A DNA stretch of 35,024 nucleotides from Nitriliruptoraceae bacterium (GCA_007133465.1 SLMP01000064.1:1-35024), one strand, 5' to 3'. Shown: positions 9,103 to 16,648, counted from the stretch's first letter. The notes: generated from the letters alone by a model not told the origin. Made by a program: numbers and translations.

Positions 9103-9536
9103 GCGCGCTTCCGGCCCCGCACCGCCCGCACCAGCAGCGTGAGCAGCACGACGATCATGGCGACCTGCAGCACCCGCAGGGTGATGCCCCAGACCTCGAA
9201 GCTGGGGTCGCGCTCCGGCGCGATCGCGACGTACATCGCGATCACCATCACCTGCATCGCCGTCGCGGCGGCCCACACGAGCGGCCGGGGCACGAACCAC
9301 AGCACGGCGGCCACCAGGAGGTAGACGATGCCACCGGCGCCGAGGATGCCCAGCTCCCCCTCGTCGGCCCGACCGACCGACAGCACCCCGGCGAAGATCA
9401 GGCCGTAGATCACGGCGTTGAGGGCCGCCAGCGTCGCGGCGGCACGGTGCAGCGAGGGCGCGTGCGCGCCGGCACGGGTGGGAGCGAGCGCTGGCGAGCC
9501 AGCACGACGGGCGGGACCAGGAGCGAGAGCGGACAT
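9099..9536 (-). CDS. Four-helix small membrane protein of unknown function
   Basis: This protein of 145 residues has a Pro/Ala/Arg-rich N-terminus of about 30 residues and four hydrophobic segments: ALNAVIYGLIFAGVLSV, GILGAGGIVYLLVAAVLWFV, WAAATAMQVMVIAMYVAIA and TLRVLQVAMIVVLLTLLV. It ends in a positively charged tail. No motif points to a function. No convincing ribosome binding site precedes the ATG at 9536, so the true start could be a little downstream. It is the first gene of the operon, with the eight-helix protein coupled to its stop. Confidence 0.7.
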   Translation of the reverse strand: MSALAPGPARRAGSPALAPTRAGAHAPSLHRAAATLAALNAVIYGLIFAGVLSVGRADEGELGILGAGGIVYLLVAAVLWFVPRPLVWAAATAMQVMVIAMYVAIAPERDPSFEVWGITLRVLQVAMIVVLLTLLVRAVRGRKRA

Positions 9537-9767
9537 GCGCGTGCCTACCGGGAAGGGGGAGAGCGAAGCGGGCGGCGATCACCGGGACCGGGCGACCACG
9601 GTCCCAGCATGGAGGCGGCCACACCCGCTGCGCAGGGGCCAAGGTCCCGGGGACGTGGACCGCACGCCCGGTCCGAGACCGACGTCCCGCCGTCCCACCC
9701 CCGGCGCCCGTCGGGCGACGAACCTGCCGCCTGGTCCAGGGCGAGGGACGCGGGAGCAGGGGTCGTT

Positions 9768-9773
9768 TACGCT
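9768..9773 (+). promoter_or_regulatory. -10 box of a leaderless promoter
   Basis: TACGCT lies six bases before the GTG at 9780. With the normal distance from -10 to transcription start, the transcript would begin at or within a base of the start codon, which explains why no ribosome binding site is seen there. Confidence 0.55.
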
Positions 9774-9779
9774 GGCCGG

Positions 9780-11315
9780 GTGAGATCGCGGTCGATCGGG
9801 TCCGTCGTCTGTGCGGTCTGCGGGTCGCAGACCGTTCGCGCCGCCACGTTCTGCCCGCGCTGCGGGGGGCTGCTCGTCCCAGCGGACGACGGGGCGCCGA
9901 GGCCACGTGACGAGCGACGGCGCCGGTGGTTGCCCGCTGGCGGCACGCTGCTGCTGGTGGCGCTCCTCGTGTCCGTCGCCGCGGCCGGGATGCCACCCGA
10001 CCGGTCCGGTCACGACGGGCTCGCCGCGGCCGACCCGCGCGACCCCGTGACCGTCGACGCCGCCACCGCGAGCTCGGATCCGGCCACCTCGCCCCCGGCC
10101 ACCGCGACATCGGATCCGGCCACCTCGCCCGCGGCCACCGCGACATCGGATCCGGCCACCTCGCCCCCGGCCACCGCGACGTTGCCGGCCACGTGCGTGG
10201 TCGGGACGGAGACGGCGTGCGCTCGACTGGTGCTCCGCGGCGGCCCCCACGTCGCGGCGATCCGGGTCGGGTTCGGCGCGATCGTCGTCGACGAGCATCT
10301 GACGGCGCGGCGCGTCCGCGTCGACCGCGACGAGGCGACGGTGTGGTGGTCCACGTCACTGCGGTCGGCCGCGGACCGCGGCCGCGACGGCCGGGGCCCG
10401 GTCGCGCTGACGAGGTCTGGCGACCTGGCCTTCGTCGGGACGCGCACCGCCCTCCACACCCTCGAGGTGGAGGAGGGGAACCACCGCTGGAGCGTCGCGC
10501 TGCAGCAGGCAGCCGGGGCGGACGACCCGTGGACGGCCTGGCAGGTGGACGACGCGGTGCTGGCATCGGCGGGGAGCACCCTCGTCGCGCTCGACCCGCA
10601 CGACGGGTCCCTGCGGTGGGCGCGGTCGGTCGCCGCCGCGACCGTCGCCGGGCTGAGCGCGGGCGCCGCGGTCCTCGCGCCGGGACGCCTGGACGTCGTC
10701 GGACCCGATGAGCGCGCGCCGGTGTGGCAGCTGGAGGTGCCGGAGGGGGTGGACCAGGTGGCTGGCGGCGATCTCCGGCCGGTGTCGGGACCGCTGGTGC
10801 TGACCGGCTCGCGATCGCTGGTGGTCGACGTCGCGGGCCAGCGGGTGCTGGCCGACCTCGGCCACCGGGCGGTGGCGACCTCGCTCGCGAACGGACACGC
10901 GGTCGCCGTGGTGTGGGAGGACGACGGGGAGGACGCCGTCATGCTCGGGTGGGAGCCATCCGGCGAGCAGCACCTGCGCCAGCCCGGGCCGCCGGTCCCG
11001 TGCTGCGGGGTGACGCTGCGCCCCCTCTACGACGGCCGGGTGCTGCTCCTGGCGCACGCCGACCCGGGCGAGGTGGTGGGCTGGATCGTGGACCCGACCG
11101 ACGGGCGGATCCTGGAGTGGCTGCGGCGGCCACAGGACGTGGCCTGGCGCCCGGTCACCGTGGCCCGCGGCGTCGCGGTCTGGCGGGACGGTCGGGCGCA
11201 CGTCGGGACGGACGCCGCGACCGGGCTGCCCGTGTGGCGGGCACCGGACGACGCGGCGGTCCTCCTGGACGGGCCCGTGCTGCTCGCGACCCGTGACGGG
11301 CTGGTCCGTCCGTGA
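9780..11315 (+). CDS. Zinc-ribbon, membrane anchor, PQQ-like beta-propeller protein
   Basis: About 511 residues. A zinc ribbon lies at residues 12-30 (CAVC and CPRC pairs), followed by a charged linker and one membrane helix (LLLVALLVSVAAAG). A Ser/Asp/Pro/Ala/Thr linker follows, with three copies of a 12-residue repeat at 10074-10181. The rest is a beta-propeller of the PQQ/quinoprotein type, with WSVAL, LDPHDGSLRW, DPTDGRILEW and ATGLPVWRA blades. The frame is open far upstream, but the GTG at 9780 starts just before the zinc ribbon and sits behind a leaderless -10 box. The topology suggests a cytosolic zinc ribbon and an external propeller. It is coupled by a four-base overlap to a methyltransferase. 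The function is unknown. Confidence 0.8.
   Translation: MRSRSIGSVVCAVCGSQTVRAATFCPRCGGLLVPADDGAPRPRDERRRRWLPAGGTLLLVALLVSVAAAGMPPDRSGHDGLAAADPRDPVTVDAATASSDPATSPPATATSDPATSPAATATSDPATSPPATATLPATCVVGTETACARLVLRGGPHVAAIRVGFGAIVVDEHLTARRVRVDRDEATVWWSTSLRSAADRGRDGRGPVALTRSGDLAFVGTRTALHTLEVEEGNHRWSVALQQAAGADDPWTAWQVDDAVLASAGSTLVALDPHDGSLRWARSVAAATVAGLSAGAAVLAPGRLDVVGPDERAPVWQLEVPEGVDQVAGGDLRPVSGPLVLTGSRSLVVDVAGQRVLADLGHRAVATSLANGHAVAVVWEDDGEDAVMLGWEPSGEQHLRQPGPPVPCCGVTLRPLYDGRVLLLAHADPGEVVGWIVDPTDGRILEWLRRPQDVAWRPVTVARGVAVWRDGRAHVGTDAATGLPVWRAPDDAAVLLDGPVLLATRDGLVRP
10074..10181 (+). repeat. Three tandem 36-bp repeats in the linker
   Basis: Units at 10074-10109, 10110-10145 and 10146-10181 are almost identical and encode the linker SDPATSPPATAT three times. 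They lie between the membrane helix and the propeller of the host protein and keep the frame, so copy number can change linker length without harm. Confidence 0.95.
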
Positions 11316-12085
11316 GCCGCAGCGGCGCGCAGGAGGTCGTCACCCCGGACGGCCCACCGGATATCACCCCGGACGGCTCACCGGACATCACCCCGGACGG
11401 CTCACCGGTCGCGGTCTACCGGGCCCTGCCCGCCGAGCCGGGCTTCACCCCGCTGCTGGAGGTCCTGCGACCCCCGGCGAGGGTGCTCGACCTCGGCTGC
11501 GGAGCCGGGCGGCTGGCGAACCTGCTCGCGGCGCACGGCTTCGCGGTCACCGGCGTGGACGCCTCGCCGGCGATGCTCGTGGGCCTGGCCCGGGAGGTCA
11601 GGACCGTCCTGGCACGGATCGAGGAGGTCCGTCTGCGTGAGCGGTTCGACGTCGTGGTCCTGGCCAGCCAGCTGGTGAACGAGCCCGACGTCCGACGCCG
11701 CCGGGCGCTGCTCGCGACGGCGCAGGCGCACGTCGCCGACGACGGGGCGGTGTTCCTCGAACACCTCGATCCGGACCTGCTCGCCGGCCCGCCGGAGCGG
11801 ACCGCGACGGTGGGGTCGGTCGACGTGCGCTTCCGTGTCCTCGCGGTGCGCGGGCAGGAGATCGACGGCGAGGTGCGCTACGGCCTGGACGGCCGGACGT
11901 GGACCCAGCGCTTCACCTCGCTCTTGCTCGACGACGAGGCGCTCGAGCGCGACCTGGCAGCGGTGGGCCTGGTGAGCCGCCGGCGGCTGTCCCCGACCTG
12001 GCTGCAGGCGGGGGCGGCGTCGTCCGGTCCGGCCACGCCGCCCGAACCGAACGCAGGTACCGACCCCAGGAGCCACCCCTCATGA
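11312..12085 (+). CDS. Class I SAM-dependent methyltransferase
   Basis: This protein of 257 residues has motif I VLDLGCGAGRL at about residues 52-62 and the acidic motif II end GVDASPAML at about 73-81. It also has the motif IV region RFDVVVLASQLVNEP, which identifies a Rossmann-fold methyltransferase of the Methyltransf_25/11 type. The N-terminal 32 residues are low-complexity TPDGSPDI repeats encoded by three 24-bp units. The substrate cannot be told. The GTG start overlaps the stop of the propeller gene (GTGA, 11312-11315), and its stop overlaps the start of the flavoprotein gene (ATGA, 12082-12085). The three genes are therefore one translationally coupled unit. Confidence 0.85.
   Translation: MSRSGAQEVVTPDGPPDITPDGSPDITPDGSPVAVYRALPAEPGFTPLLEVLRPPARVLDLGCGAGRLANLLAAHGFAVTGVDASPAMLVGLAREVRTVLARIEEVRLRERFDVVVLASQLVNEPDVRRRRALLATAQAHVADDGAVFLEHLDPDLLAGPPERTATVGSVDVRFRVLAVRGQEIDGEVRYGLDGRTWTQRFTSLLLDDEALERDLAAVGLVSRRRLSPTWLQAGAASSGPATPPEPNAGTDPRSHPS
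11341..11412 (+). repeat. Three tandem 24-bp repeats at the methyltransferase start
   Basis: Units 11341-11364, 11365-11388 and 11389-11412 differ at a few bases and encode TPDGxPDI-like octapeptides. They lie just after the start codon and before the catalytic domain. Confidence 0.9.
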
Positions 12086-12639
12086 CCACCGTGGTGATCG
12101 TTGGCGACGGGCCGGCCGGCCTCAGCGCCGGGCTGTTCCTCGCCAAGAACGGCGTCGACACGATCGTGTTCGGTCAGGACGCGACGGCGATGCACTACGC
12201 GCACCTGCACAACTACCTCGGCGTCGAGGACCTCGGCGGGAGCGACTTCCAGGTCGTCGCCCGCAGGCAGGCGGCGGCGCACGGCGCCGACCTCAGGGAC
12301 GCCGAGGTGACCGCGATCACGCCAGACGACGACGACGGCGGCTTCCTGGTGCAGGCCGGCGGCGACGAGGTCGCGGCGGAGTACGTGATCCTGGCCGGCG
12401 GCAAGCAGGCGCAGTCCCTCGCCGCGGCGCTCGGTGCGGAGCGTGACGGCGGCCGGGTGCCGATCGACGTCGAGCAGCGCACGGTGGTGGACCGTCTCTA
12501 CGCCGTCGGCCGGGTGGCCCGTCCGGACCGCAGCCAGGCGATCATCTCCGCCGGTGCCGGTGCCGTCGCCGCCCTGGACATCCTCTCGCGGGAGGCCGGC
12601 CGCGACGTGCACGACTGGGACAGCCCGCCGAGCGACTGA
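12082..12639 (+). CDS. Minimal thioredoxin-reductase-like FAD protein
   Basis: A 185-residue protein related to the FAD domain of thioredoxin reductases. It starts with VVIVGDGPAGLSAGLFLAKNG, the dinucleotide-binding loop (GxGxxG), and continues with HNYLGVEDLGG, which corresponds to the N(F/Y)PG region. It ends with RLYAVGRVARPDRSQAIISAGAGAVAA, equivalent to the GD...G.AA FAD-binding end of the family. Normal thioredoxin reductases have about 310 residues; here the NADPH domain and the redox CxxC pair are both absent, and the two FAD halves are joined directly. The ATG overlaps the methyltransferase stop. It may bind FAD or act as a partner subunit. Its electron donor is unknown. Confidence 0.75.
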   Translation: MTTVVIVGDGPAGLSAGLFLAKNGVDTIVFGQDATAMHYAHLHNYLGVEDLGGSDFQVVARRQAAAHGADLRDAEVTAITPDDDDGGFLVQAGGDEVAAEYVILAGGKQAQSLAAALGAERDGGRVPIDVEQRTVVDRLYAVGRVARPDRSQAIISAGAGAVAALDILSREAGRDVHDWDSPPSD

Positions 12640-12676
12640 CGGCTGCGGCGCCGTGCGACTGACGGCTGCGGCGCCG
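12632..12676 (+). repeat. Tandem 23-bp duplication across a stop codon
   Basis: The 22-base string GCGACTGACGGCTGCGGCGC plus CG occurs at 12632-12653 and again at 12655-12676. The first copy carries the TGA stop of the flavoprotein gene. The second lies just downstream, in the intergenic space. Confidence 0.9.
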
Positions 12677-12738
12677 AGCGATCGACGTCGGCCGTGGTGG
12701 GCGACCGACGTGGCTGCGTCGGCGGCGGCGGTTCGCGT

Positions 12739-12744
12739 TACCCT
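12739..12744 (+). promoter_or_regulatory. Likely -10 box
   Basis: TACCCT lies 27 bases before the GTG at 12772. A GGAG ribosome site follows at 12761-12764, seven bases before the start. It is placed in an otherwise non-coding gap between the flavoprotein gene and the next gene. Confidence 0.45.
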
Positions 12745-12771
12745 CCCGGCATCGGCCGAGGGAGCGTTGCG

Positions 12772-13548
12772 GTGGCGGTGCTATTCCTCGACCCGCTCGC
12801 CCTCGGCCTGCTCGTGGGGTTGGTGGTCTACGTGTGGGTCGTCTGGCGGGGCTCGTTCCGCCGCTGGTTCGGCCGCCCTGAGGGCTGGACGGTGTTCGCG
12901 TGGCCGCTGCCGCTCGTCGCCATCGGCGTGCCCCCGCTGGCCGGCGGGACCATGCTCGTGCTCACGGCGCTCGGGTGGCCACCGACGGACGGGCCCGTGC
13001 TCGGCGCGCTGACCTACGGCAGCGCCTACCTCGTGCCCCTGACCCTCGGCACGGTGCTGCCACCTCGGTGGCTGCTGCCGAGGTGGGCGCGGCGGCGGCT
13101 CGCGTCCCTGCCCTCGCCCGACGGCTCGAGCATCCCGGCGCTGCTGACCGAACGAGGGCACGGCAGCCTCGCGCGGTGGGCGTGGTGGGTGGACGCGGTG
13201 CCAGGTCGCGTCCAGGTCGACGCGGCCACGCTGCGGTTCCGTGCGACCGCGCCCGGCGAAGAGCGCGACGGCGGCCCATCGCGGGTCCGCACCTTCCTCG
13301 ACGAGGTGCTCGGGGAGCCGGAGCTCACCCCGAGCGGGGAGGTACGGGTCGTCGTCCCCCGTGGTGGGCGTTGGACCCACGACGACCTCGAGGTGGATCT
13401 GGGAGCCGTCGACGACTGGAAGGTCCGGGCGACCCGGCCGTGGCGCCGCGACGGGCTCGTGGTCCTCGAGGTCGCGGGGCGCCGACCGCTGCACCTGTGG
13501 GTCGCCGACGTGCGGGCCGTCACCCGGGGACTGCCACGCCCCACCTGA
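12772..13548 (+). CDS. Membrane protein of unknown function
   Basis: About 258 residues. Three hydrophobic segments lie in the first 105 residues (LALGLLVGLVVYVWVVW, VFAWPLPLVAIGVPPLAG, LTYGSAYLVPLTLGTVL). A soluble C-terminal half of about 150 residues follows, with no motif I recognise. The frame is open from 12694, but those added residues are Gly/Arg-rich. The GTG at 12772 has a GGAG site at seven bases and a -10 box further up, so it is the better start. It appears to stand alone and converges with a small gene on the other strand. Confidence 0.75.
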   Translation: MAVLFLDPLALGLLVGLVVYVWVVWRGSFRRWFGRPEGWTVFAWPLPLVAIGVPPLAGGTMLVLTALGWPPTDGPVLGALTYGSAYLVPLTLGTVLPPRWLLPRWARRRLASLPSPDGSSIPALLTERGHGSLARWAWWVDAVPGRVQVDAATLRFRATAPGEERDGGPSRVRTFLDEVLGEPELTPSGEVRVVVPRGGRWTHDDLEVDLGAVDDWKVRATRPWRRDGLVVLEVAGRRPLHLWVADVRAVTRGLPRPT

Positions 13549-13570
13549 CGGGGACGCCCGGCGGGGACCG

Positions 13571-13831
13571 TCAGCCGTAGCGAGCCCGCGTCCAGGCCAG
13601 CGCGCCGGGCGCCATGCCCTTGAACTTCGGCACCTCGGAGAGCTCGGCCACCAGCAGCGGCGTGTCGATCGGCAGGTGGTCCTTGAGTGCGTGGTAAACG
13701 GCGGAGCGGTGCTGCTCGCTGTCGACGAAGACGAGCCCCGGCTGCAGCGGGAAGAGCTCGCGCCACGGCCCCTGCGCATCGGGCGGCAGCTCGTGGCCGT
13801 CGAGGTAGGCGAGGTAGAGCACGTCGCTCAC
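13571..13831 (-). CDS. Small protein of unknown function (86 aa)
   Basis: The protein has a balanced composition (Leu, Asp, His, Phe, Tyr) rather than the Arg/Pro/Ala bias of false frames in this DNA, so it is probably real. It reads as a compact alpha/beta domain beginning SDVLYLAYLDGHELPP. No family is recognised. The start is a GTG at 13831 with no clear ribosome site. The next gene upstream is divergent, and about 60 bases separate the two starts. Confidence 0.6.
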   Translation of the reverse strand: MSDVLYLAYLDGHELPPDAQGPWRELFPLQPGLVFVDSEQHRSAVYHALKDHLPIDTPLLVAELSEVPKFKGMAPGALAWTRARYG

Positions 13832-13871
13832 GCTGGTGGCCGGGGGGTGGGGGGCGTACGATGACCGACAC

Positions 13872-13887
13872 TAGCCTCGGTGGGAGG
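13872..13887 (+). promoter_or_regulatory. -10 box and ribosome binding site
   Basis: TAGCCT at 13872-13877 is followed by GGGAGG at 13882-13887, which lies seven bases before the GTG at 13895. This decides that start over the in-frame GTG at 13880, which would fall between the -10 box and the ribosome site. Confidence 0.5.
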
Positions 13888-13894
13888 CTCGCAG

Positions 13895-14182
13895 GTGGGA
13901 ACGCGCACAACGTCCCAGCCGGCTCCGGCGTCCCGACGAGGCCGGCGCCGGATCGTTCGTGTGGTGGCGGCAGTGGTCGTGCTCCTGCTCGCCGTCCTGG
14001 CCATCACGGACGCGGGGTCGTCGCGGGGGTGGATCCAGGGCCTGCTGCTGTGGTCGCTGGTCGCGGCACCGATGGCCCTCGGGATCGTGTTCCTCGCGCG
14101 CTTCCTCGACAGCGCCGGCGGTTTCCTGGGGGGCGACTCCCCGTACGACGGGCACGGGCCCGAGGAGCGGCACCGCCGCTGA
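13895..14182 (+). CDS. Small two-helix membrane protein
   Basis: About 95 residues. A basic N-terminus (RRGRRRIVR) leads into a first hydrophobic segment, VVAAVVVLLLAVLAI, and a second, LLLWSLVAAPMALGIVFLARF. The tail is polar and His/Arg-rich. The start is chosen from the ribosome site upstream. No family or function is recognised. It is followed directly by decayed gene pieces. Confidence 0.6.
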   Translation: MGTRTTSQPAPASRRGRRRIVRVVAAVVVLLLAVLAITDAGSSRGWIQGLLLWSLVAAPMALGIVFLARFLDSAGGFLGGDSPYDGHGPEERHRR

Positions 14183-14310
14183 GGTCGGCGCGGTCGTCCC
14201 GCTCTGGATGCTGGACGACGCTCTGGTCCGCCCGGCACCTCGGGGGCCTCGACCGCGCCCGACGGCAGGGGGAAGCTCACGCCGCGGCCGGCCGGCGACG
14301 TCCGGTGACG

Positions 14311-14481
14311 AAGCCTCCGCCTACAACGGCACGGACCGCGCGGCCGGTCCCGGGGCCGAAGGACCTGGTGTGGCTGGACACCACCAACCACATCGGCCTC
14401 GACGACGTCCCGGCGTACGTCGAGCCGGCGGTCGAGCGGCTCGCTACCTGGTTCGATCAGCACCCGTCGCCGGCGACCTGA
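14311..14481 (+). pseudogene. C-terminal remnant of an alpha/beta hydrolase
   Basis: The last 43 codons of this frame read GPKDLVWLDTTNHIGL followed by a YVEPAVERLATWFDQH tail. This is the C-terminal end of dienelactone-hydrolase-like alpha/beta hydrolases, with the catalytic His in TNHI. The rest of such an enzyme (about 250 residues) is absent: the bases before it do not continue the fold, and an intact small gene ends at 14182. It ends in its natural TGA. It is a truncated remnant, immediately followed by a piece of an ArsR gene. Confidence 0.65.
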
Positions 14482-14487
14482 CGGCTG

Positions 14488-14738
14488 GCGCTGCCCCCAA
14501 GCACCTCAAAGGTGCTCGAGGACGCGGGGCTGGGAAGCCGTTCGCGGCAGGCCCAGACCCGTCCGGTGCATCTGGAGGCCGAGGTGTTCGACCTCATGAC
14601 GAGGTGGATCGAGCGTTCCGGCGGCAGGCGGGGAAGCGCTACCAGCGGCTCGACGAGGTGTTGCGGAGGATGCCGGACGAACCCGCCACGATCGACCCCC
14701 TCAGGGAACAGGAGAACCGAGATGACCACCAGCCGTGA
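14488..14738 (+). pseudogene. Truncated, frameshifted ArsR-family regulator
   Basis: Read across two frames, the region encodes KHLKVLEDAGL, then RPVHLEAEVFDLMTRWIER, then FRRQAGKRYQRLDEVLRRM. This is the second half of an ArsR winged-helix regulator. The first half is missing. An extra G after AAA near 14511 and a missing T in the run near 14618 break the frame, although the two shifts compensate. Its end at 14738 overlaps the ATG of the SRPBCC gene at 14722, the usual ArsR-SRPBCC operon layout, so the intact neighbour has probably lost its regulator. The two indels sit in homopolymer runs, so a sequencing error could explain the shifts but not the missing N-terminus. Confidence 0.7.
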
Positions 14739-15222
14739 GACCCGCATCGACGCAGACCCGGACGTCCCACTCGTCCGCATCGTCCGGCAGTTCGACGCCC
14801 CACCCGAGAAGGTGTTCCGCGCGCACGTCGAGCCGGAACTCCTCGTCCAGTGGCTCGGGCCGCGCGGGCTGGAGATGCGCATCGACCACCACGACTGCCG
14901 CACCGGCGGCTCGTACCGCTACGTCCACGCACGCGGCAGCGAGGAGTACGGTTTCCGTGGCAGCTTCCACGAGGTGCGACCGACGGAGCTCATCGTGCAG
15001 ACCTTCACCTTCGAGGCGTACCCCGACGGGGTCGCCCTGGAGAAGCTGGTCCTCGAGGAGCTCGATGGCGGCCGTACGCGCTTGACGTCCACCTCGTTGG
15101 TCGCTTCCTTCGAGGATCGGGACGCGATGCTCTCCAGCGGGATGGAGGACGGGATCCAGCAGGGCTACGAGCGTCTCGACGAGTTGCTCGCGACCGAGGC
15201 TGGCGCGGACCGCGCCTCGTGA
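14722..15222 (+). CDS. SRPBCC/AHSA1-family protein
   Basis: This protein of 166 residues belongs to the START/Bet v 1-like superfamily, activator-of-Hsp90-homologue type. It starts with the typical VRIVRQFDAPPEKVFRAHVE strand-helix and continues WLGPRGLEMRIDHHDCRTGG and YVHARGSEEYGFRGSFHEV. It ends with a long C-terminal helix, MEDGIQQGYERLDELLA. The family binds hydrophobic ligands in a cavity; the ligand is unknown. The ATG has AGGAG seven bases upstream; the open frame further up is the ArsR remnant. Its stop overlaps the next start (GTGA, 15219-15222). Confidence 0.87.
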   Translation: MTTSRETRIDADPDVPLVRIVRQFDAPPEKVFRAHVEPELLVQWLGPRGLEMRIDHHDCRTGGSYRYVHARGSEEYGFRGSFHEVRPTELIVQTFTFEAYPDGVALEKLVLEELDGGRTRLTSTSLVASFEDRDAMLSSGMEDGIQQGYERLDELLATEAGADRAS

Positions 15223-16049
15223 GGCCCGACGTCGCTGGCCGCGTCATGATCGCCATCGCGATCTTCGGGCTGGTCGTCAGCGTGGTCGGCACGGTCGTCG
15301 GCCGGCAACTCGTCACGGACATGGAGAACGGGGTCGGACAGAGTCTGGCGCTCACCGGCGAGGTGCTCGTGACCGTCGACGACTCGTTCGTCGTCGCCGA
15401 CGAGGCACTCGACACGATCGCGGCAGGGATCGTCGACGCGGAGGTCGCGGTCCGCAGCGTCGGCGGCAGCCTCGCCACCGGGCAGGTCGCCGTCGACGCC
15501 GTCGCGGGCCTCGCCAGCAACGAGATCGCGGGTGCCGTCGACACGATCGAGGGAGCCATGACAGCGGTCGAGCGCGCCGCCGGCACGATCGACGATGCAC
15601 TCGCGGCGCTCGGGTCGTTGCCGTTCGGGCCGACCTACGAGGCGAACCGCCCACTCGGCCGGGCCATCAACCAGGTGACCGCCGCACTGAGCGGGCTGTC
15701 GGACGAGCTGCGCGACCAGGCGGAGCAGATCGAGCGGACGAGCGAGGGCTTCGCCGAAGCGGCCGACGGCATGATCGGGACGGCCGATGCGCTCTCGGAT
15801 CTGGACACGCGGCTGGACGACGCGTCGGCGTTGTTGCGTGCCTACGCCGAGCGGACCGGCGAGGCTCAGGCCCTCGTCGCCGAGCAGCAGGAGGTGCTCG
15901 CTGCCAGTGCGGGACGCTTCCGGGTGACCCTGATCGCGTTCGGGATCGCGTTCGCGCTCGCCCAGTTCGTCCCGTTCTACCTCGGCTGGTCGCTGCTCCG
16001 GGGGGTGTGGCCCATCGCCGCTCCGGTGGTGTCGCCGGAACCGCGCTGA
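15219..16049 (+). CDS. Two-helix membrane protein with long helical ectodomain
   Basis: About 276 residues. It has an N-terminal membrane helix (MIAIAIFGLVVSVVGTVVG) and about 190 residues of mostly helical, Ala/Asp/Glu/Val-rich sequence, with repeated AxxxxxTIxxA patterns that look like coiled coil. A C-terminal helix follows (VTLIAFGIAFALAQFVPFYLGWSLL). The layout resembles the sensor part of chemoreceptor-like proteins but without any signalling domain. The start is the GTG overlapping the SRPBCC stop; an ATG at 15246 is an alternative. The family and function are not recognised. Confidence 0.75.
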   Translation: MRPDVAGRVMIAIAIFGLVVSVVGTVVGRQLVTDMENGVGQSLALTGEVLVTVDDSFVVADEALDTIAAGIVDAEVAVRSVGGSLATGQVAVDAVAGLASNEIAGAVDTIEGAMTAVERAAGTIDDALAALGSLPFGPTYEANRPLGRAINQVTAALSGLSDELRDQAEQIERTSEGFAEAADGMIGTADALSDLDTRLDDASALLRAYAERTGEAQALVAEQQEVLAASAGRFRVTLIAFGIAFALAQFVPFYLGWSLLRGVWPIAAPVVSPEPR

Positions 16050-16065
16050 GGGGTGGCCCGGGGTG

Positions 16066-16255
16066 TCCGCGGGCCGTGGTCGGCCGCCGGGCGAGCTGAT
16101 CCGTGCCGACCTGCGGGGTGACCACCGCGACGTCCGGGTGCGCAGCGTGCTCGCGGTGCTGACGGTCCCTCGTCGACGTCGTCTCGCGAGGTCGCGCCGC
16201 AGTCGAGGAGCTGCCCGAGGCGGGCCGGGCGCTCGGTCTCACCCCCGGAGGGTGA
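16066..16255 (+). pseudogene. Remnant of a YkvA/DUF1232-like gene
   Basis: The translated piece ELIRADLRGDHRDVRVRSVL matches residues of the intact YkvA-like protein at 20742-21122 (LIRAYLRGDYRDVRVRSVL). At the DNA level a 20-base string is identical (16129-16148 and 20916-20935). After this block the frame is lost: the membrane segment and SPVDLIPD motif are replaced by an Arg-rich reading, with a possible SLVDVV in another frame. Start and end are both incomplete. It is a partial copy or a decayed relative. Confidence 0.55.
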
Positions 16256-16321
16256 CGACCGGGCTCACTGCCGGGTGCGAAGATGGAGGGTCGTGGAAAC
16301 CTGGTGCAGGAAGGCGCCTCG

Positions 16322-16633
16322 ATGTTCGTCGCACAGTTCGGCACCGGGCAGGTCTTCTGGTCGTTGCTGTGGTTCTCGCTGTTCTTCCTCTACGTCTACC
16401 TCGCGATCACGATCATCATGGACGTGCTCCGGAGCGGTGACCTGAGCGGCGCGGCCAAGGCCAGCTGGGTCTTCTTCGTCATCATCATGCCCTTCCTCGG
16501 CGTGTTCACCTACCTGGTGGTCCGGGGGACCGCGATGGACGCGAACGGCCGGGTGGAGCACACCAGGGAACAGATCGAGCGCAGCCGGCTGGCGCAGCCG
16601 GGAGGCCACGCCGGGGACGGGAACAGGCCCTGA
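16322..16633 (+). CDS. PLDc_N-type small membrane protein
   Basis: About 103 residues. Two hydrophobic segments, VFWSLLWFSLFFLYVYLAITIIMDVL and SWVFFVIIMPFLGVFTYLVV, flank LRSGDLSGAAKASW. This is the pattern of the phospholipase D N-terminal membrane domain (PLDc_N) that occurs alone in many actinobacteria. A helical polar tail (HTREQIERSRLAQ) follows. The ATG at 16322 has AGGAAGG at 16308-16314, seven bases away; the frame extends further upstream without support. Function is unknown. It lies just before the RDD repeat gene on the same strand. Confidence 0.8.
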   Translation: MFVAQFGTGQVFWSLLWFSLFFLYVYLAITIIMDVLRSGDLSGAAKASWVFFVIIMPFLGVFTYLVVRGTAMDANGRVEHTREQIERSRLAQPGGHAGDGNRP

Positions 16634-16648
16634 GCCGCTCACCGTGGC

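Noticed and set aside
10074-10181. Regulatory iterons or an origin of replication
   Set aside because: The 36-bp repeats are in frame within a linker, and no DnaA boxes or AT-rich stretch were seen.
8185-10566. A 793-codon minus-strand open frame
   Set aside because: Only the part up to 9102 encodes a membrane protein. The rest is Arg/Pro-rich and antisense to the zinc-ribbon gene.
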